Assembly: GCA_963702685.1 (NCBI GenBank)
Contig: CAVPDQ010000006.1
Span: forward strand, 372,001-436,000
Length of the DNA: 64,000 nucleotides
Direction of reading: 5' to 3'
Origin: AP-15 sp963702685
GTDB lineage: Bacteria > Pseudomonadota > Alphaproteobacteria > ATCC43930 > CGMCC-115725
Shown here in pieces: positions 1 to 9,015 of this stretch; the stretch's first letter is position 1, and every line of letters starts with the position of its first letter. Below the pieces are notes generated by a model. The model searched no databases, was not told the origin of the DNA, and worked only from the letters and a program-made list of their open reading frames with translations. The position numbers and the translations under genes are program-made.

Positions 1-312
1 CAGCATCTCACCAGCCGGATCGGCTCTTTGGTCATGGATCCGCAGAACCACCCCGATCCGGGCGATTCCCGCCTTGCGTTGGCCCTGCGCGGCGCTTGGG
101 CGAGCCGCGACGCGAGCCTTCCCGCGGCGCGACGCGCCCTGCTCGCGATGTGGTTTTTCGCGCTCGGCGTTCTCCCTCGACCGGCGGCTGCCAAGCTCAT
201 ATCGTGGCGTCTGGATCCGGTTTCACGACCCGAGCGACTCAGACGCGCGATGGCAGCCATCAGGCGCTGGACGCTCCCGCGTCCCCAACGCCACTATCCA
301 CGAGACCAATAG
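1..312 (+). CDS. C-terminal end of a truncated ORF, possibly a glycosyltransferase tail
   Basis: This reading frame is open from the first base of the window and ends at 310-312, so only the last ~103 residues of a protein are present. The tail is rich in Arg, Ala and Pro, with one hydrophobic stretch (ALLAMWFFALGVLP) followed by basic helices. Such tails occur at the C-terminus of GT2-type glycosyltransferases in polysaccharide clusters, and the downstream genes are polysaccharide genes, but no catalytic motif is visible. The family assignment is an inference from context. The upstream neighbour sequence would decide it. Confidence 0.35.
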   Translation, partial: QHLTSRIGSLVMDPQNHPDPGDSRLALALRGAWASRDASLPAARRALLAMWFFALGVLPRPAAAKLISWRLDPVSRPERLRRAMAAIRRWTLPRPQRHYPRDQ

Positions 313-403
313 GCGACCGCGCGTCGTCTGCGTTCCGACCCCGGTGCCGGGTTGCCGGCGTATCGCCGCCCCCAAACGGACTTCCGCGGCTGATGCCTGC
401 CGA

Positions 404-1687
404 TCAAATTTCGCGCTCAAATCTGTCGCTGAAAATAGACCTGTACTGTGCATCCAGCTCTTCCCGAAATATTTTCTTTTTATTTGATATGGAGATCTTG
501 ATTTTTTCGGCGTCTCTTTCCAGATTACAAAATTTTTCGATAAGTTGCTCAACCTTGAAGTCATCGATATTCAGGCAATAATCCGTCAAACCGACTGAGC
601 TCATCAACGACTTACACTTGTGATGGAATGAAACAGAAATCACGGGTTTAACACAAAATAACGACAGTAGCACGTTGTGAAACCGGGTCGCCACCACTAC
701 GTCCGACTCTGCGATCTCCGCTAGCAAGTCATCAACCGAGTGGATCGGCGCCTCGATAACACGTTCTTCCTGACCTGGAGGTATCCGCTCTTTGAGCAAA
801 TGCCTAAATTCTTTGGTTGTATTTAGGTCCGACAGATCTCCGATCAGCAGCCTGATGTCATATCCGCGCGTGAGCAGCCATTCCGCGAATACGACGAGAT
901 TGTCCAAATAAGATCCATAGATTTCGTCGGTCGGGTTGGCAACGCTATACTTTCCAGCGTACTCCATCACGCCGAACCCGACGACGGATCTGCGACGCGT
1001 CTCGGCGTCTCGGCGCGGGATCACCGCTTCCGGTAGGCTGAACGCTAAGTCCGGAGAGACCTGATCGTGACCCACGTGGAATCCAATACTAGATAGATAT
1101 CGCAACGTCGAATCGTCTCGATAGGACCGAAAGTCCGCCAGGTAAAGGATTGACCTGACAAACCACCGACCCAACAGGCTATAAATAGGTCCGGCGCCGA
1201 CGCTGACGAGAAGAAGCTTGCACCGGCAGATCTTTGCTATCAAAGACCATCTGAGAAGAGTGTATGGGCCCCAGTTAGAAAGGCCGTAAGCGTCGGTCAG
1301 CAATCCGGTGCCCGGGATAATGAGCATGTCGGTGCGGCTGAGCTTGGCGAAACCATCAACCCATCGATAAGCCTCATTTGGCAGACCAATGCAAATTTTG
1401 CGCAAGGCTCTACCCAGAGAGGTTCGGGGACGCCAAAAGTTGATCCATCTATCAGTAGCTGGGATAGCCTCGATATGGTGCGTTGCCGTTGTCGCTGATG
1501 GCCCAGTGCTGATACAGAACATTGTAGTATTTGGTTCAAAATCGCGAAGATTGTAAATCATCGCTTGCAAGGTACTTTCATTACCGAAGTTGGTCGCATC
1601 AAAATGCCCAAAGAAGGCGATTTTCCTTGGTCGCTGTTTGCCACCGCGCATGTTGGTTTCTTTCGCCACCCTTTCGCTTTTTTCCAT
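404..1687 (-). CDS. Polysaccharide pyruvyl transferase family protein (WcaK/AmsJ-like)
   Basis: The 427-residue product resembles the PS_pyruv_trans family, which adds ketal-linked pyruvate to exopolysaccharide or cell-wall sugars using phosphoenolpyruvate. Visible features are an N-terminal Rossmann-like start (KIAFFGHFDATNFGNES), a glycine-rich IIPGTGLLTDAYG stretch, LLLVSVGAGPI, and the C-terminal DVVVATRFHNVLLSL block with its conserved R-(F/L)-H. The frame is open upstream to 1849, but the ATG at 1687 is preferred because a GAGAGGG ribosome site sits just before it and the added N-terminus is low-complexity. The gene is clearly AT-richer than its neighbours, which suggests recent transfer. 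It probably acts in the cytoplasm on lipid-linked repeat units. Confidence 0.85.
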   Translation of the reverse strand: MEKSERVAKETNMRGGKQRPRKIAFFGHFDATNFGNESTLQAMIYNLRDFEPNTTMFCISTGPSATTATHHIEAIPATDRWINFWRPRTSLGRALRKICIGLPNEAYRWVDGFAKLSRTDMLIIPGTGLLTDAYGLSNWGPYTLLRWSLIAKICRCKLLLVSVGAGPIYSLLGRWFVRSILYLADFRSYRDDSTLRYLSSIGFHVGHDQVSPDLAFSLPEAVIPRRDAETRRRSVVGFGVMEYAGKYSVANPTDEIYGSYLDNLVVFAEWLLTRGYDIRLLIGDLSDLNTTKEFRHLLKERIPPGQEERVIEAPIHSVDDLLAEIAESDVVVATRFHNVLLSLFCVKPVISVSFHHKCKSLMSSVGLTDYCLNIDDFKVEQLIEKFCNLERDAEKIKISISNKKKIFREELDAQYRSIFSDRFEREI

Positions 1688-1873
1688 CGATCGACCCTCT
1701 CGCGAAATGCCGCAGATATCGCCAGATGCAGAATCTCCCAGATAAAGGTGCGCTGGCGTTGCGCAGCACGGTGCTCCTCCAGCGATCCCCCCGCAGGCAC
1801 GCCGACGAGCGTTTTTGATGTCCTCTAGTGTAATGACGCAAACCGACAATTCACACAGAGCGGCGGGTATGCG

Positions 1874-2151
1874 ATGATCGGTGCACGGCTCAGGAGCTTT
1901 GTGTGGTCGTCAGCGACGAGGATCGCGCCCGATCGGGCAGCGGTGATTGCCGATCGGAACCGGCCGCTGAAGCATGTCCAGCGTGCCCAGACTATCTTGT
2001 TCTCGGCCGATCGGCTGCCGGTGTTGCGGGTCGCGCGTCGCGCCGGCGTGAGCCGTCTCGCCGAGCACAACCACGACCCCAAACCTTTCATGTGGACCAA
2101 GCCGACAGATGCCATGCCAAGCTCAACCGATTGCCTGTACCTTCCGCGTGA
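1874..2151 (+). pseudogene. Degenerate IS630-family transposase remnant with internal deletion
   Basis: The frame encodes an N-terminal helix-turn-helix segment typical of IS630-type transposases (VIADRNRPLKHVQRAQ and LPVLRVARRAGVSRLAE). It then jumps directly to the characteristic C-terminal block HNHDPKPFMWTKPTD. The DDE catalytic core that should lie between, about 200 residues, is missing. A further frame change follows the C-terminal block: the alternative frame reads AKLNRLPVPSA. No terminal inverted repeats could be paired by eye. This is a dead relic between the pyruvyl transferase and the nucleotidyltransferase genes. Confidence 0.6.
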
Positions 2152-2288
2152 GCCGGCGCACCAGCTAGGCCCGTTTCACCGCTTGACCTCGCTCAAAGGC
2201 CGGGTAATACGAGCCATCCTGTTGTGGGGTGAGACGCGCTGCACCGCGCTGGGACCGGCTGAAGCACCCTTGCGAATTCGCTGCGTCG

Positions 2289-3167
2289 TCAGCGGTTCCT
2301 GAGTAATGCATCGTCGAGCGACACGACGGGCTGAGGTGCAGCGACCGCCGACACGTTCCGGATTGATGCTCTCCGTTCGGCGCCGCCGTTTTCACCCCGC
2401 CAGACCTGCCACGGCGGGCAGCCGCTCTCGTAGAGATCGTCCAGCTGCTGCTTGTCCTTGAATGTATCCATCGCTGCAAAGAAACCATCATATTCGTAGG
2501 CTGCTAATTGTTTTTTACGAATCAGTCGCTGAAACGGTTCAATGACAAGCTCGTCTCCGTGATGCATATGCCGAAAGATGTCCCTCTGAAAGACAAAAAA
2601 GCCGGCGTTGATGCGAACGCCGGACTTTGTCAGCTCCTTGATTTCGGTGACCAGGCCGTCTGGACCAGTCCGGGCGATGTGATAGCTCACGTTCGGCCGG
2701 ACGCTCAGAAAGGTCGCGATCTTGTCGCGTTGCCGCGCATAGTCGAGATAGCCCGCAAAATCCAGGTCGGTCAGCCCATCAGTGTAATTAGCCAGAAAAA
2801 TATCATCGCCTCCGAGGTATTTCTCGACCGCCATCAACCGTTGCCCGATGTTCGCCCGAAGACCGGTTTCGGCAAAAGTGATGTTCCAGTCATGGATATC
2901 ACTGTTGGCGAGCTCGATCGTCCGTCCGCCGTCGGAAAATGAAAAATCGTTTGACAGGCATTCGCTATAGTTCAGAAAATATTGTTTGATCAAATCTCCT
3001 CGATGCCCAAGGCACAGAATAAATTCCCTGTGTCCAAAATGGGCGAAATATTTCATCACATGCCACAGGATCGGCCGATAGCCAATCGGCACCATGGGCT
3101 TGGGAATGTGTTCCGCATAGTCGCGCAAGCGCAGCCCCAGGCCGCCACAGAACAAGACCACTTTCAT
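2289..3167 (-). CDS. rfbF: Glucose-1-phosphate cytidylyltransferase-like sugar nucleotidyltransferase
   Basis: The 292-residue protein carries the NTP-transferase signature at its N-terminus (CGGLGLRLRDYAEHIPKPMV, Lys23 expected to bind the phosphate) followed by PIGYRPILWHVMKYFA, the hallmark of the RfbF branch. This enzyme makes CDP-glucose from CTP and glucose-1-phosphate, the entry step to CDP-linked 6-deoxy and branched sugars. The frame extends upstream to 3359. The ATG at 3167 is chosen because it starts the conserved domain and has a GGGGAG ribosome site. About 30 C-terminal residues exceed the usual family length. No CDP-glucose 4,6-dehydratase (rfbG) lies in the window, so the pathway must be completed elsewhere or by the nearby epimerase. 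Confidence 0.85.
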   Translation of the reverse strand: MKVVLFCGGLGLRLRDYAEHIPKPMVPIGYRPILWHVMKYFAHFGHREFILCLGHRGDLIKQYFLNYSECLSNDFSFSDGGRTIELANSDIHDWNITFAETGLRANIGQRLMAVEKYLGGDDIFLANYTDGLTDLDFAGYLDYARQRDKIATFLSVRPNVSYHIARTGPDGLVTEIKELTKSGVRINAGFFVFQRDIFRHMHHGDELVIEPFQRLIRKKQLAAYEYDGFFAAMDTFKDKQQLDDLYESGCPPWQVWRGENGGAERRASIRNVSAVAAPQPVVSLDDALLRNR

Positions 3168-3514
3168 GCCAATTCGCTCCCCTGCCGCGTAGCGCGCGTC
3201 ACGCGCAAAGAAGGCGCGAGAAGATCTGCCTCGGCCCCGGCCCGGCCCCGGACCGCTGCTGCCGCACCGAGGGCGTCGTCCCGCGCCATGGCTGTCCCTG
3301 ATAGGGTGCTCACAATCACACCGCGCCAAGCTGCAGCGCCGTGCGACGCCGACCAACATCGCGGCATTATCACCGCCTTGCCAAAGCCGAAACTAACATA
3401 TGTTAGTAAACAGAACCTCAACATCCCAATCATCGCATGGATTGCAATGATTGTCTACAATTTATCACGACGATGGACTATGAGATTTGACGGATCACAC
3501 GGCGATCAGCTACG
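3168..3514. other. Divergent intergenic region, presumed promoters
   Basis: These 347 bases separate the minus-strand cytidylyltransferase from the plus-strand DUF4910 gene, so they should hold promoters for both directions. The part from about 3390 to 3490 is distinctly AT-rich compared with its surroundings. A TACAAT hexamer occurs near 3458 but I could not pair it with a well-spaced -35 box. Overlapping open frames here look like chance frames in GC-rich DNA. Confidence 0.4.
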
Positions 3515-4918
3515 ATGCCGGCGCCGCCTCGGAAGAGGCCAGGGTCGGTGCAAGAGATGTATGCTGCGAGCTCTACGGGGTATCCCTGCGGCACTGACGC
3601 AAAAGCCATGATGGCGCTCATCGAGGAGCTGTTTCCGATCTGCCGCAGCATCACCGGCGACGGCGTGCGGCAGACGCTCGAGATCCTCCGGCGCCACATC
3701 CCGATCGAGATCAACGAGGTTGCGTCGGGAACCCCCGTGTTGGATTGGATAGTGCCGCCCGAGTGGAACATTCGGGATGCGTATATCGCGCTCGAGGACG
3801 GCACGCGCCTTGTCGATTTTGCGGCCAGCAATCTCCACGTTGTCCAGTACAGCCGGCCGGTCGACGCGGTCCTGCCGCTGTCCGAGCTTCGCGAGCACCT
3901 CCATACCCTCCCGGAGCGGCCCGACTGGATCCCCTATCGGACATCCTACTATTCCGAAAATTGGGGATTCTGCCTCACCCACCGGCAGCTGTCGCGTTTG
4001 CCGGACGGGCGCTACCGCGTGGTGATCGACTCCGAGCTGCGCCCCGGCCACCTCACCTATGGCGAGCTGCTGATCCCAGGGGAGAGCGACGACACGGTCC
4101 TCTTTTCATGTCATGTCTGCCATCCCTCGCTCGCCAACGACAATCTGTCGGGGATCGCGGTTGCGACACTGCTGGCGCGCCATGTTCAGACCCTCCGCCG
4201 GCGCCACAGCTATCGCTTTCTGTTTATTCCCGGAACGATCGGGTCGTTGACTTGGCTCGCCCGCAACGAGGAGCAGATCGAGCACATCGTGCACGGACTC
4301 GTTCTTTCCTGCCTCGGCGACGCCGGCGGCATGACATACAAGCAAAGCCGGCGCGGGAACGCTGCGATCGACCGCATCGTCGCCGAGGTGCTGCGGCACG
4401 ACGAGGTCCCGCACCGTATCACACCTTTCGTTCCTTACGGCTACGACGAACGGCAGTATTGCTCACCGGGTTTCGACCTGCCCGTCGGTTGCCTGATGCG
4501 CACGCCGAACGGCGAATACCCCGAATACCACAGCTCAGCCGACAATCTGTCGCTGCTGCACGGCGAAAGCCTTGCCCATTCGTTCTCTGTGCTGCGACGT
4601 ATCGTAGCCGTCATCGAAGGCGATGGCATCTACCGCAGCCGCAACCCGAAAGGCGAGCCGCAGCTCGGCCGGCGTGGTTTATATGCGGCTATGGGGGGGC
4701 AGCGGTCGGCCGGCTGTGATCAAATGGCGCTGCTGTGGGTCTTGAACCTCGCCGATGGCCGTCACTCGTTGCTCGACATGGCCGAACGCGCCGGGATCTC
4801 CTTCGCGGCCATCCGCGCGGCGGCGGACGCGCTTTTAGCCGCTCAGCTGCTCGATCCGGTCCCGGTTTTGGGCCTGACCACTGACACTGGGAATAGGAAT
4901 ACAGGAACCTCCAGATGA
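3515..4918 (+). CDS. DUF4910 domain protein, aminopeptidase-like
   Basis: The 467-residue protein matches the DUF4910 (with DUF2172) family, which has an M28-like zinc peptidase fold. The family opening is MMALIEELFPICRSITGDGVR-like, near residues 30-50. The metal-binding region reads SCHVCHPSLANDN near residue 200, with further conserved stretches GDAGGMTYKQSRRG and GYDERQYCSPG. The last ~70 residues resemble the winged-helix domain often appended to this family. Members are repeatedly found in polysaccharide clusters, yet no substrate is established. The start could also be the ATG at 3557 or 3608. The stop overlaps the next start by 4 bp (ATGA), which implies translational coupling with the SDR. 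Confidence 0.8.
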   Translation: MPAPPRKRPGSVQEMYAASSTGYPCGTDAKAMMALIEELFPICRSITGDGVRQTLEILRRHIPIEINEVASGTPVLDWIVPPEWNIRDAYIALEDGTRLVDFAASNLHVVQYSRPVDAVLPLSELREHLHTLPERPDWIPYRTSYYSENWGFCLTHRQLSRLPDGRYRVVIDSELRPGHLTYGELLIPGESDDTVLFSCHVCHPSLANDNLSGIAVATLLARHVQTLRRRHSYRFLFIPGTIGSLTWLARNEEQIEHIVHGLVLSCLGDAGGMTYKQSRRGNAAIDRIVAEVLRHDEVPHRITPFVPYGYDERQYCSPGFDLPVGCLMRTPNGEYPEYHSSADNLSLLHGESLAHSFSVLRRIVAVIEGDGIYRSRNPKGEPQLGRRGLYAAMGGQRSAGCDQMALLWVLNLADGRHSLLDMAERAGISFAAIRAAADALLAAQLLDPVPVLGLTTDTGNRNTGTSR

Positions 4919-5619
4919 TACCGGACGACGCCGTTGCCTTGGTCGCCGGTGCATCCCGGGGGATTGGGCGCGCCATCGCTTTCCATCTCCTCGGAGCCGG
5001 CATCGAGGTGTACATGCTGGGGCGCAGCCTAACGCGGCTTGCCGAACCGGTTCTTCCGGAGGAGATGCGCGGCAGGTGTCATTTCGTCGCGGCCGACCTG
5101 ACCGACGATGATGCAGTCCAACGCATAGCCGCGACGATTTCGAGCAGAGCCCGTCTGGATATCCTCGTTCTGAGCTCGGGGATCTATGAACGTTCGCGCG
5201 ACACGGCGGTATTCGCTCGACAGCTCGCGGCCAATCTCATCGGGCCCTACGCGCTCATACAACAACTGTTGCCGCCGCTCCTCGAGGCCAAAGGCCAGGT
5301 CGTGTTCATCAATTCAACCCAAGGCCTCAGAGCTGCGGCCGAGGTCGGTCAATATGCCGCGACCAAACATGCGCTAAAAGCCGTCGCCGACAGCTTGCGG
5401 GATGAGGTCAACGCCAAGGGCGTTCGCGTCGCGTCGATTTTCCTCGGGCGGACGGCGAGCGAGCTGCAGCGCACGATTTTTGCGGCGGAGGCGCGGCCCT
5501 ACCCGCCGGAACGGTTGATCCAGCCCACCGATGTGGCGCAGCTCGTCTTCTCGCTGCTGCAGTTGCCTCGTACCTGTGAGGCGACCGATATCGTGCTTCG
5601 GCCGATGCTAAAGACCTAA
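4915..5619 (+). CDS. SDR family NAD(P)-dependent oxidoreductase
   Basis: The 234-residue classical short-chain dehydrogenase shows the cofactor motif GASRGIGRAIA near residues 12-22, the NNAG-equivalent VLSSGIY, and the catalytic YAATK (Tyr-x3-Lys) near residues 145-149, preceded by FINSTQ supplying the Ser. It overlaps DUF4910 by 4 bp, so both are probably made together. The likely role is oxidation or reduction of a sugar or sugar-derived intermediate in the island. The substrate cannot be read from the sequence. Confidence 0.85.
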   Translation: MIPDDAVALVAGASRGIGRAIAFHLLGAGIEVYMLGRSLTRLAEPVLPEEMRGRCHFVAADLTDDDAVQRIAATISSRARLDILVLSSGIYERSRDTAVFARQLAANLIGPYALIQQLLPPLLEAKGQVVFINSTQGLRAAAEVGQYAATKHALKAVADSLRDEVNAKGVRVASIFLGRTASELQRTIFAAEARPYPPERLIQPTDVAQLVFSLLQLPRTCEATDIVLRPMLKT

Positions 5620-5645
5620 CCGCCCCTGCTGGAGGCTTTCTCGAC

Positions 5646-7061
5646 ATGGTCTTTCGAATCCTCTCGCGCGGCTCGCGCCTGTTCTATTGCCTGCTTCTCG
5701 CTATCGCCTGCGCGGCGTCGGGCCCGGGGGTCGTCGGCGCCGACCAGCTCCCGTCGGAGGCGGAGGCTTCGACTGCAATCGTACCCCCACTGTCCTATCC
5801 GCTGCGAGCCAGCCCCAACAACCGCTATCTCGTCGACCAGACCAACACCCCCGCTTTGCTCGTCGGCGATGCCCCGCATTCGTTGTTTGTGAACCTGACC
5901 CCGGCCCAGGCCAAATTCTACTTCAAGAACCGTGCGAAGTACGGCATCAACATCCTGTGGATCGAGATTTTATGCGACGCGTATACCGGAGGACGCGCCG
6001 ATGGCAGCACCTATGACGGCATCGTTCCGTTTCTGACGCCGGGAGATTTCTCGACGCCGAACCCGAGATACTTTCACCGCGTAGACGAGATGATCCAGCT
6101 GGCTGCCCAATCCGGCATCACGGTGCTGCTCGACACGGTCGACACCGGCGGATGGATCGGCGCATTGGATAATAGCGGACCCGTCAAGGCTCATCGATAC
6201 GGCCGATATCTGGGCAACCGTTACCAGAATTTTCGAAATATAATTTGGATTTCGGGAAACGATTTCCAGACGTGGAGGACCAATTCGACCGACAACCGGA
6301 ACGTCTACGAAATTATGCGCGGGATCGCCGAAACCGACCCAAATCACCTGCAGACCACCCAGTTGAATTATTGGGCAAGCGGTTCATTGGACGACCCTCT
6401 GTTGTCGCGATATACGACGCTCGCCGGCGCCTACACGTACTATCCGACATATGCCGAGGTTCTGAAGGAATACAATGCGGCCCATTTTCGTCCGACCTTC
6501 ATGGAGGAAGCGAACTACGAATTCGAAAACAATACCGGCATGGATTACGGCAATGCGGCGACGCTGCGGCGACAAGAATACTGGACGATGCTGAGCGGCG
6601 CCACGGGCCAGCTGTACGGCAATCATTACACATGGATGTTCGCGCCAGGATGGCAGTCGAACCTCGACACGCCGGGTATCGTGCAACTGCGTTACATGAA
6701 GAGATTTTTTGCCCGGCGGGCGTGGTGGACATTGGTCCCCGATCAGAAGCACACGGTCGTGACGCAAGGCTACGGAACCTTCGCCAGCAGCGGCAGCATC
6801 AATGCCAACGACTACGTCACCGCCGCCATTGCCCCGAGCGGAGGGTTGGCGCTGGCCTATTGCCCGACCTCGACCACCCTGACCGTCGACATGCAGAACA
6901 TGCGGGGAATGACAAGCGCCAGATGGTTTGATCCGAGCAATGGTACGTACACGGCAATTGTCGGGTCGCCTTTCGCCAATTCGGGCAGCCGGCAATTCAC
7001 GACGCCCGGAACGAATGGCGACGGGGATCTGGATTGGGTTCTCGTCTTGCAGGCCGCATAA
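5646..7061 (+). CDS. Secreted DUF4038 (GH140/apiosidase-like) glycoside hydrolase
   Basis: The 471-residue protein begins with a Sec-type signal peptide (basic start, LLLAIACAASG core, likely cleavage near residue 32). It matches the DUF4038 TIM-barrel family, whose characterised members include GH140 apiosidases. Family landmarks are RYLVDQTNTPALLVGD, TVLLDTVDTGGW, IIWISGNDF near residue 203 (candidate acidic residue) and FMEEANYE near residue 288 (candidate catalytic Glu). The last ~90 residues form a beta-rich domain like the collagen-binding-type domain often fused to this family. It sits in a synthesis cluster, so it may trim or remodel the exported polysaccharide. Its branched-sugar specificity is only an inference. 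Confidence 0.75.
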   Translation: MVFRILSRGSRLFYCLLLAIACAASGPGVVGADQLPSEAEASTAIVPPLSYPLRASPNNRYLVDQTNTPALLVGDAPHSLFVNLTPAQAKFYFKNRAKYGINILWIEILCDAYTGGRADGSTYDGIVPFLTPGDFSTPNPRYFHRVDEMIQLAAQSGITVLLDTVDTGGWIGALDNSGPVKAHRYGRYLGNRYQNFRNIIWISGNDFQTWRTNSTDNRNVYEIMRGIAETDPNHLQTTQLNYWASGSLDDPLLSRYTTLAGAYTYYPTYAEVLKEYNAAHFRPTFMEEANYEFENNTGMDYGNAATLRRQEYWTMLSGATGQLYGNHYTWMFAPGWQSNLDTPGIVQLRYMKRFFARRAWWTLVPDQKHTVVTQGYGTFASSGSINANDYVTAAIAPSGGLALAYCPTSTTLTVDMQNMRGMTSARWFDPSNGTYTAIVGSPFANSGSRQFTTPGTNGDGDLDWVLVLQAA

Positions 7062-7304
7062 ACGCCGACCGGGTGATCGGGTGTCTGTCCGGTCGCGAAC
7101 GGAACCCGGCAAGCCGTTCGCCGCGTGTCGGCGGCGGTCGGATGCCGCTTTTCCGGCGCGGGCCGCAGCAGCGGGGGACCGCGATCGGCGGCAAGCGTAG
7201 AACAAAGGAGTTCCGGCGGCCGACAGTTTCCTGTCGAATCTCTTGCACCTGCGGTAAATAAGATAGATTTTGAAGTTCCCCAGCATCTTTGAAAGAGGCG
7301 AGCG

Positions 7305-8375
7305 ATGACGGCAAGGCGGGTCTTGGTTACCGGGGTCGATGGGTATATTGGCGCTGTTCTCGGACCGATGCTTTTGGAGCGCGGGTTCGATGTGGTCGGC
7401 ATGGATTGCGGCTTCTACCGGGATGCTTGGCTCTACAACGATCGCCGCCCGCGGCCGCTCACAGTCACCAACGACGTGCGTCGGATCACTCCCAAGGATG
7501 TGGAAGGGTTCGATGCCGTCGTTCATCTCGCTGAATTGTCCAACGATCCCCTCGGCGAGCTGAACGAGCGCACGACCTACGAGATCAACCACCTGGGCTC
7601 GGTCGCGCTGGCGCGGGCCTGCAAGGCAGCCGGGGTCCCGCGCTTTGTCTATACGTCTTCGTGCAGCGTCTACGGCGCCGCCGAGGATGGCGGCGAGCGC
7701 AGCGAGCAGTCGGCGCCCAATCCACAGACCGCCTATGCCAGGTGCAAGGTGCTCGTCGAACGCGATGTCGGCGCCCTCGCCGACAGCGGTTTCTCGCCGG
7801 TGTTCTTGCGCAACGCGACAGCCTTTGGCGCCAGCCCCCGGATGCGATTCGATATCGTGCTCAACAACCTCGCCGGGTTGGCGTGGACTACCAAGCAAAT
7901 CCGGATGACGAGCGATGGCACGCCGTGGCGCCCGCTCGTCCATGTCGAGGACATATGCCAGGCGGTCATCCTCGCGCTCTCGGCGCCGCGCGAGGCGGTC
8001 CACAATGAAATCTTCAACGTCGGCGACGACGAGCAGAACTACCGGATCCGTGAAATCGCTGGGATCGTCGGCCGGGTATTCGACGGCTGCACCGTCAGCT
8101 TCGGTCGAGCGAGCGGCGACAACCGCAGCTATCGTACCTCGTTCGGCAAGATCCGCCGTCACTTGCCGGAGTTTCGGTGTCGCTGGCCGGCCGAGCTCGG
8201 TGCGCGGCAGCTGCACGAGATTTTCGACCGAGTGGGAATGACCGAGCAGATGTTCAACTTCAGGGGCTTCACTCGGCTCGAGCAATTGAAGCATCTGATC
8301 GCGACCCGGCAGATCGATGCCGATTTCTATTGGCATCCGGTTCAGTCGGAAGCGCGAGCGGGACGACCCGAATGA
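7305..8375 (+). CDS. NAD-dependent epimerase/dehydratase (extended SDR)
   Basis: The 356-residue extended SDR has the NAD-binding motif GVDGYIG at residues 10-16, the DxxD-type segment FDAVVHLAELSNDP, SSCSVYG at 118-124 and catalytic YARCK (Tyr144, Lys148). It most resembles nucleotide-sugar epimerases or dehydratases. The AFGASPRMR and WRPLVHVEDI motifs are standard substrate-lobe features. A GAGGCGAGCG ribosome site precedes the ATG, and the stop overlaps rfbC by 4 bp. It is the best local candidate for the 4,6-dehydratase or C4/C2 epimerase step, but the exact reaction cannot be assigned. Confidence 0.85.
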   Translation: MTARRVLVTGVDGYIGAVLGPMLLERGFDVVGMDCGFYRDAWLYNDRRPRPLTVTNDVRRITPKDVEGFDAVVHLAELSNDPLGELNERTTYEINHLGSVALARACKAAGVPRFVYTSSCSVYGAAEDGGERSEQSAPNPQTAYARCKVLVERDVGALADSGFSPVFLRNATAFGASPRMRFDIVLNNLAGLAWTTKQIRMTSDGTPWRPLVHVEDICQAVILALSAPREAVHNEIFNVGDDEQNYRIREIAGIVGRVFDGCTVSFGRASGDNRSYRTSFGKIRRHLPEFRCRWPAELGARQLHEIFDRVGMTEQMFNFRGFTRLEQLKHLIATRQIDADFYWHPVQSEARAGRPE

Positions 8376-8926
8376 TCTTCGCCCCGACGCAGCTCGGCGG
8401 CGCATGCCTGATCGACATCGAGCCGAGAGAGGACGAACGCGGCTTCTTCGCTCGGACCTGGTGCCGAGAAGAGCTGGCGGCACATGGTCTCGATATCGAA
8501 ATCGCCCAGGAAAGCCTATCGTACAACCGGCACCGCGGCACGGTGCGCGGTCTCCATTTTCAACGCTCCCCGCACGAGGAAACCAAGATCGTGCGCTGCA
8601 CCCGAGGCGCGGTATTCGATGTGATCGTGGACCTCAGACCTCGATCACCCACTTATCTTCGATGGCATGGGTTCGAGCTGACCGCCCAAAATCGGCGCGC
8701 GATCTATATCCCGAAAGGCTATGCGCACGGCTTTCAAAGCCTGACCGACGATGCGGAGGTCGCGTACCAAATCTCGGCGTTCTATGCGCCGGGCGCGGCT
8801 GCCGGCTACCGCTACGATGATGCTGCGCTCGGCATCGCCTGGCCGCTGCCCGTTACGGTGATCAGCGCGCGCGATCTGGAGTGGCCAGCCCTCGACCGCG
8901 CCGCTGAGATTCCCCTCGCGGTCTGA
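8372..8926 (+). CDS. rfbC: dTDP-4-dehydrorhamnose 3,5-epimerase family protein
   Basis: The 184-residue RmlC-type cupin starts at the ATG overlapping the upstream stop (ATGA). The frame is open further upstream, but that part is a shadow of the epimerase. Key family residues are visible: Arg/His in RGTVRGLHFQ (His62 expected as catalytic base), Lys72 in HEETKIVRC, Asp84 in VFDVIVDLR, and KGYAHGFQSL followed by a tyrosine-containing segment. It should epimerise C3 and C5 of a 4-keto-6-deoxyhexose nucleotide. Because the neighbouring entry enzyme is cytidylyltransferase-like rather than RmlA, the substrate may be CDP-linked rather than dTDP-linked. Confidence 0.85.
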   Translation: MIFAPTQLGGACLIDIEPREDERGFFARTWCREELAAHGLDIEIAQESLSYNRHRGTVRGLHFQRSPHEETKIVRCTRGAVFDVIVDLRPRSPTYLRWHGFELTAQNRRAIYIPKGYAHGFQSLTDDAEVAYQISAFYAPGAAAGYRYDDAALGIAWPLPVTVISARDLEWPALDRAAEIPLAV

Positions 8927-9015
8927 TTTCACCGAGATTTCACCGGGGCGAACCAGCCTTAGCGGCCTTTGCCGCTCCGGCGGGAGAACGAAGCGGAGCA
9001 ACGAGCCCGTTCCCG

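Noticed and set aside
6384..8483. 699-residue minus-strand open frame across the DUF4038 and epimerase genes
   Set aside because: It is antisense to two well-supported genes and its sequence is Arg/Pro/Gly-rich without motifs; long antisense frames are expected in high-GC DNA.
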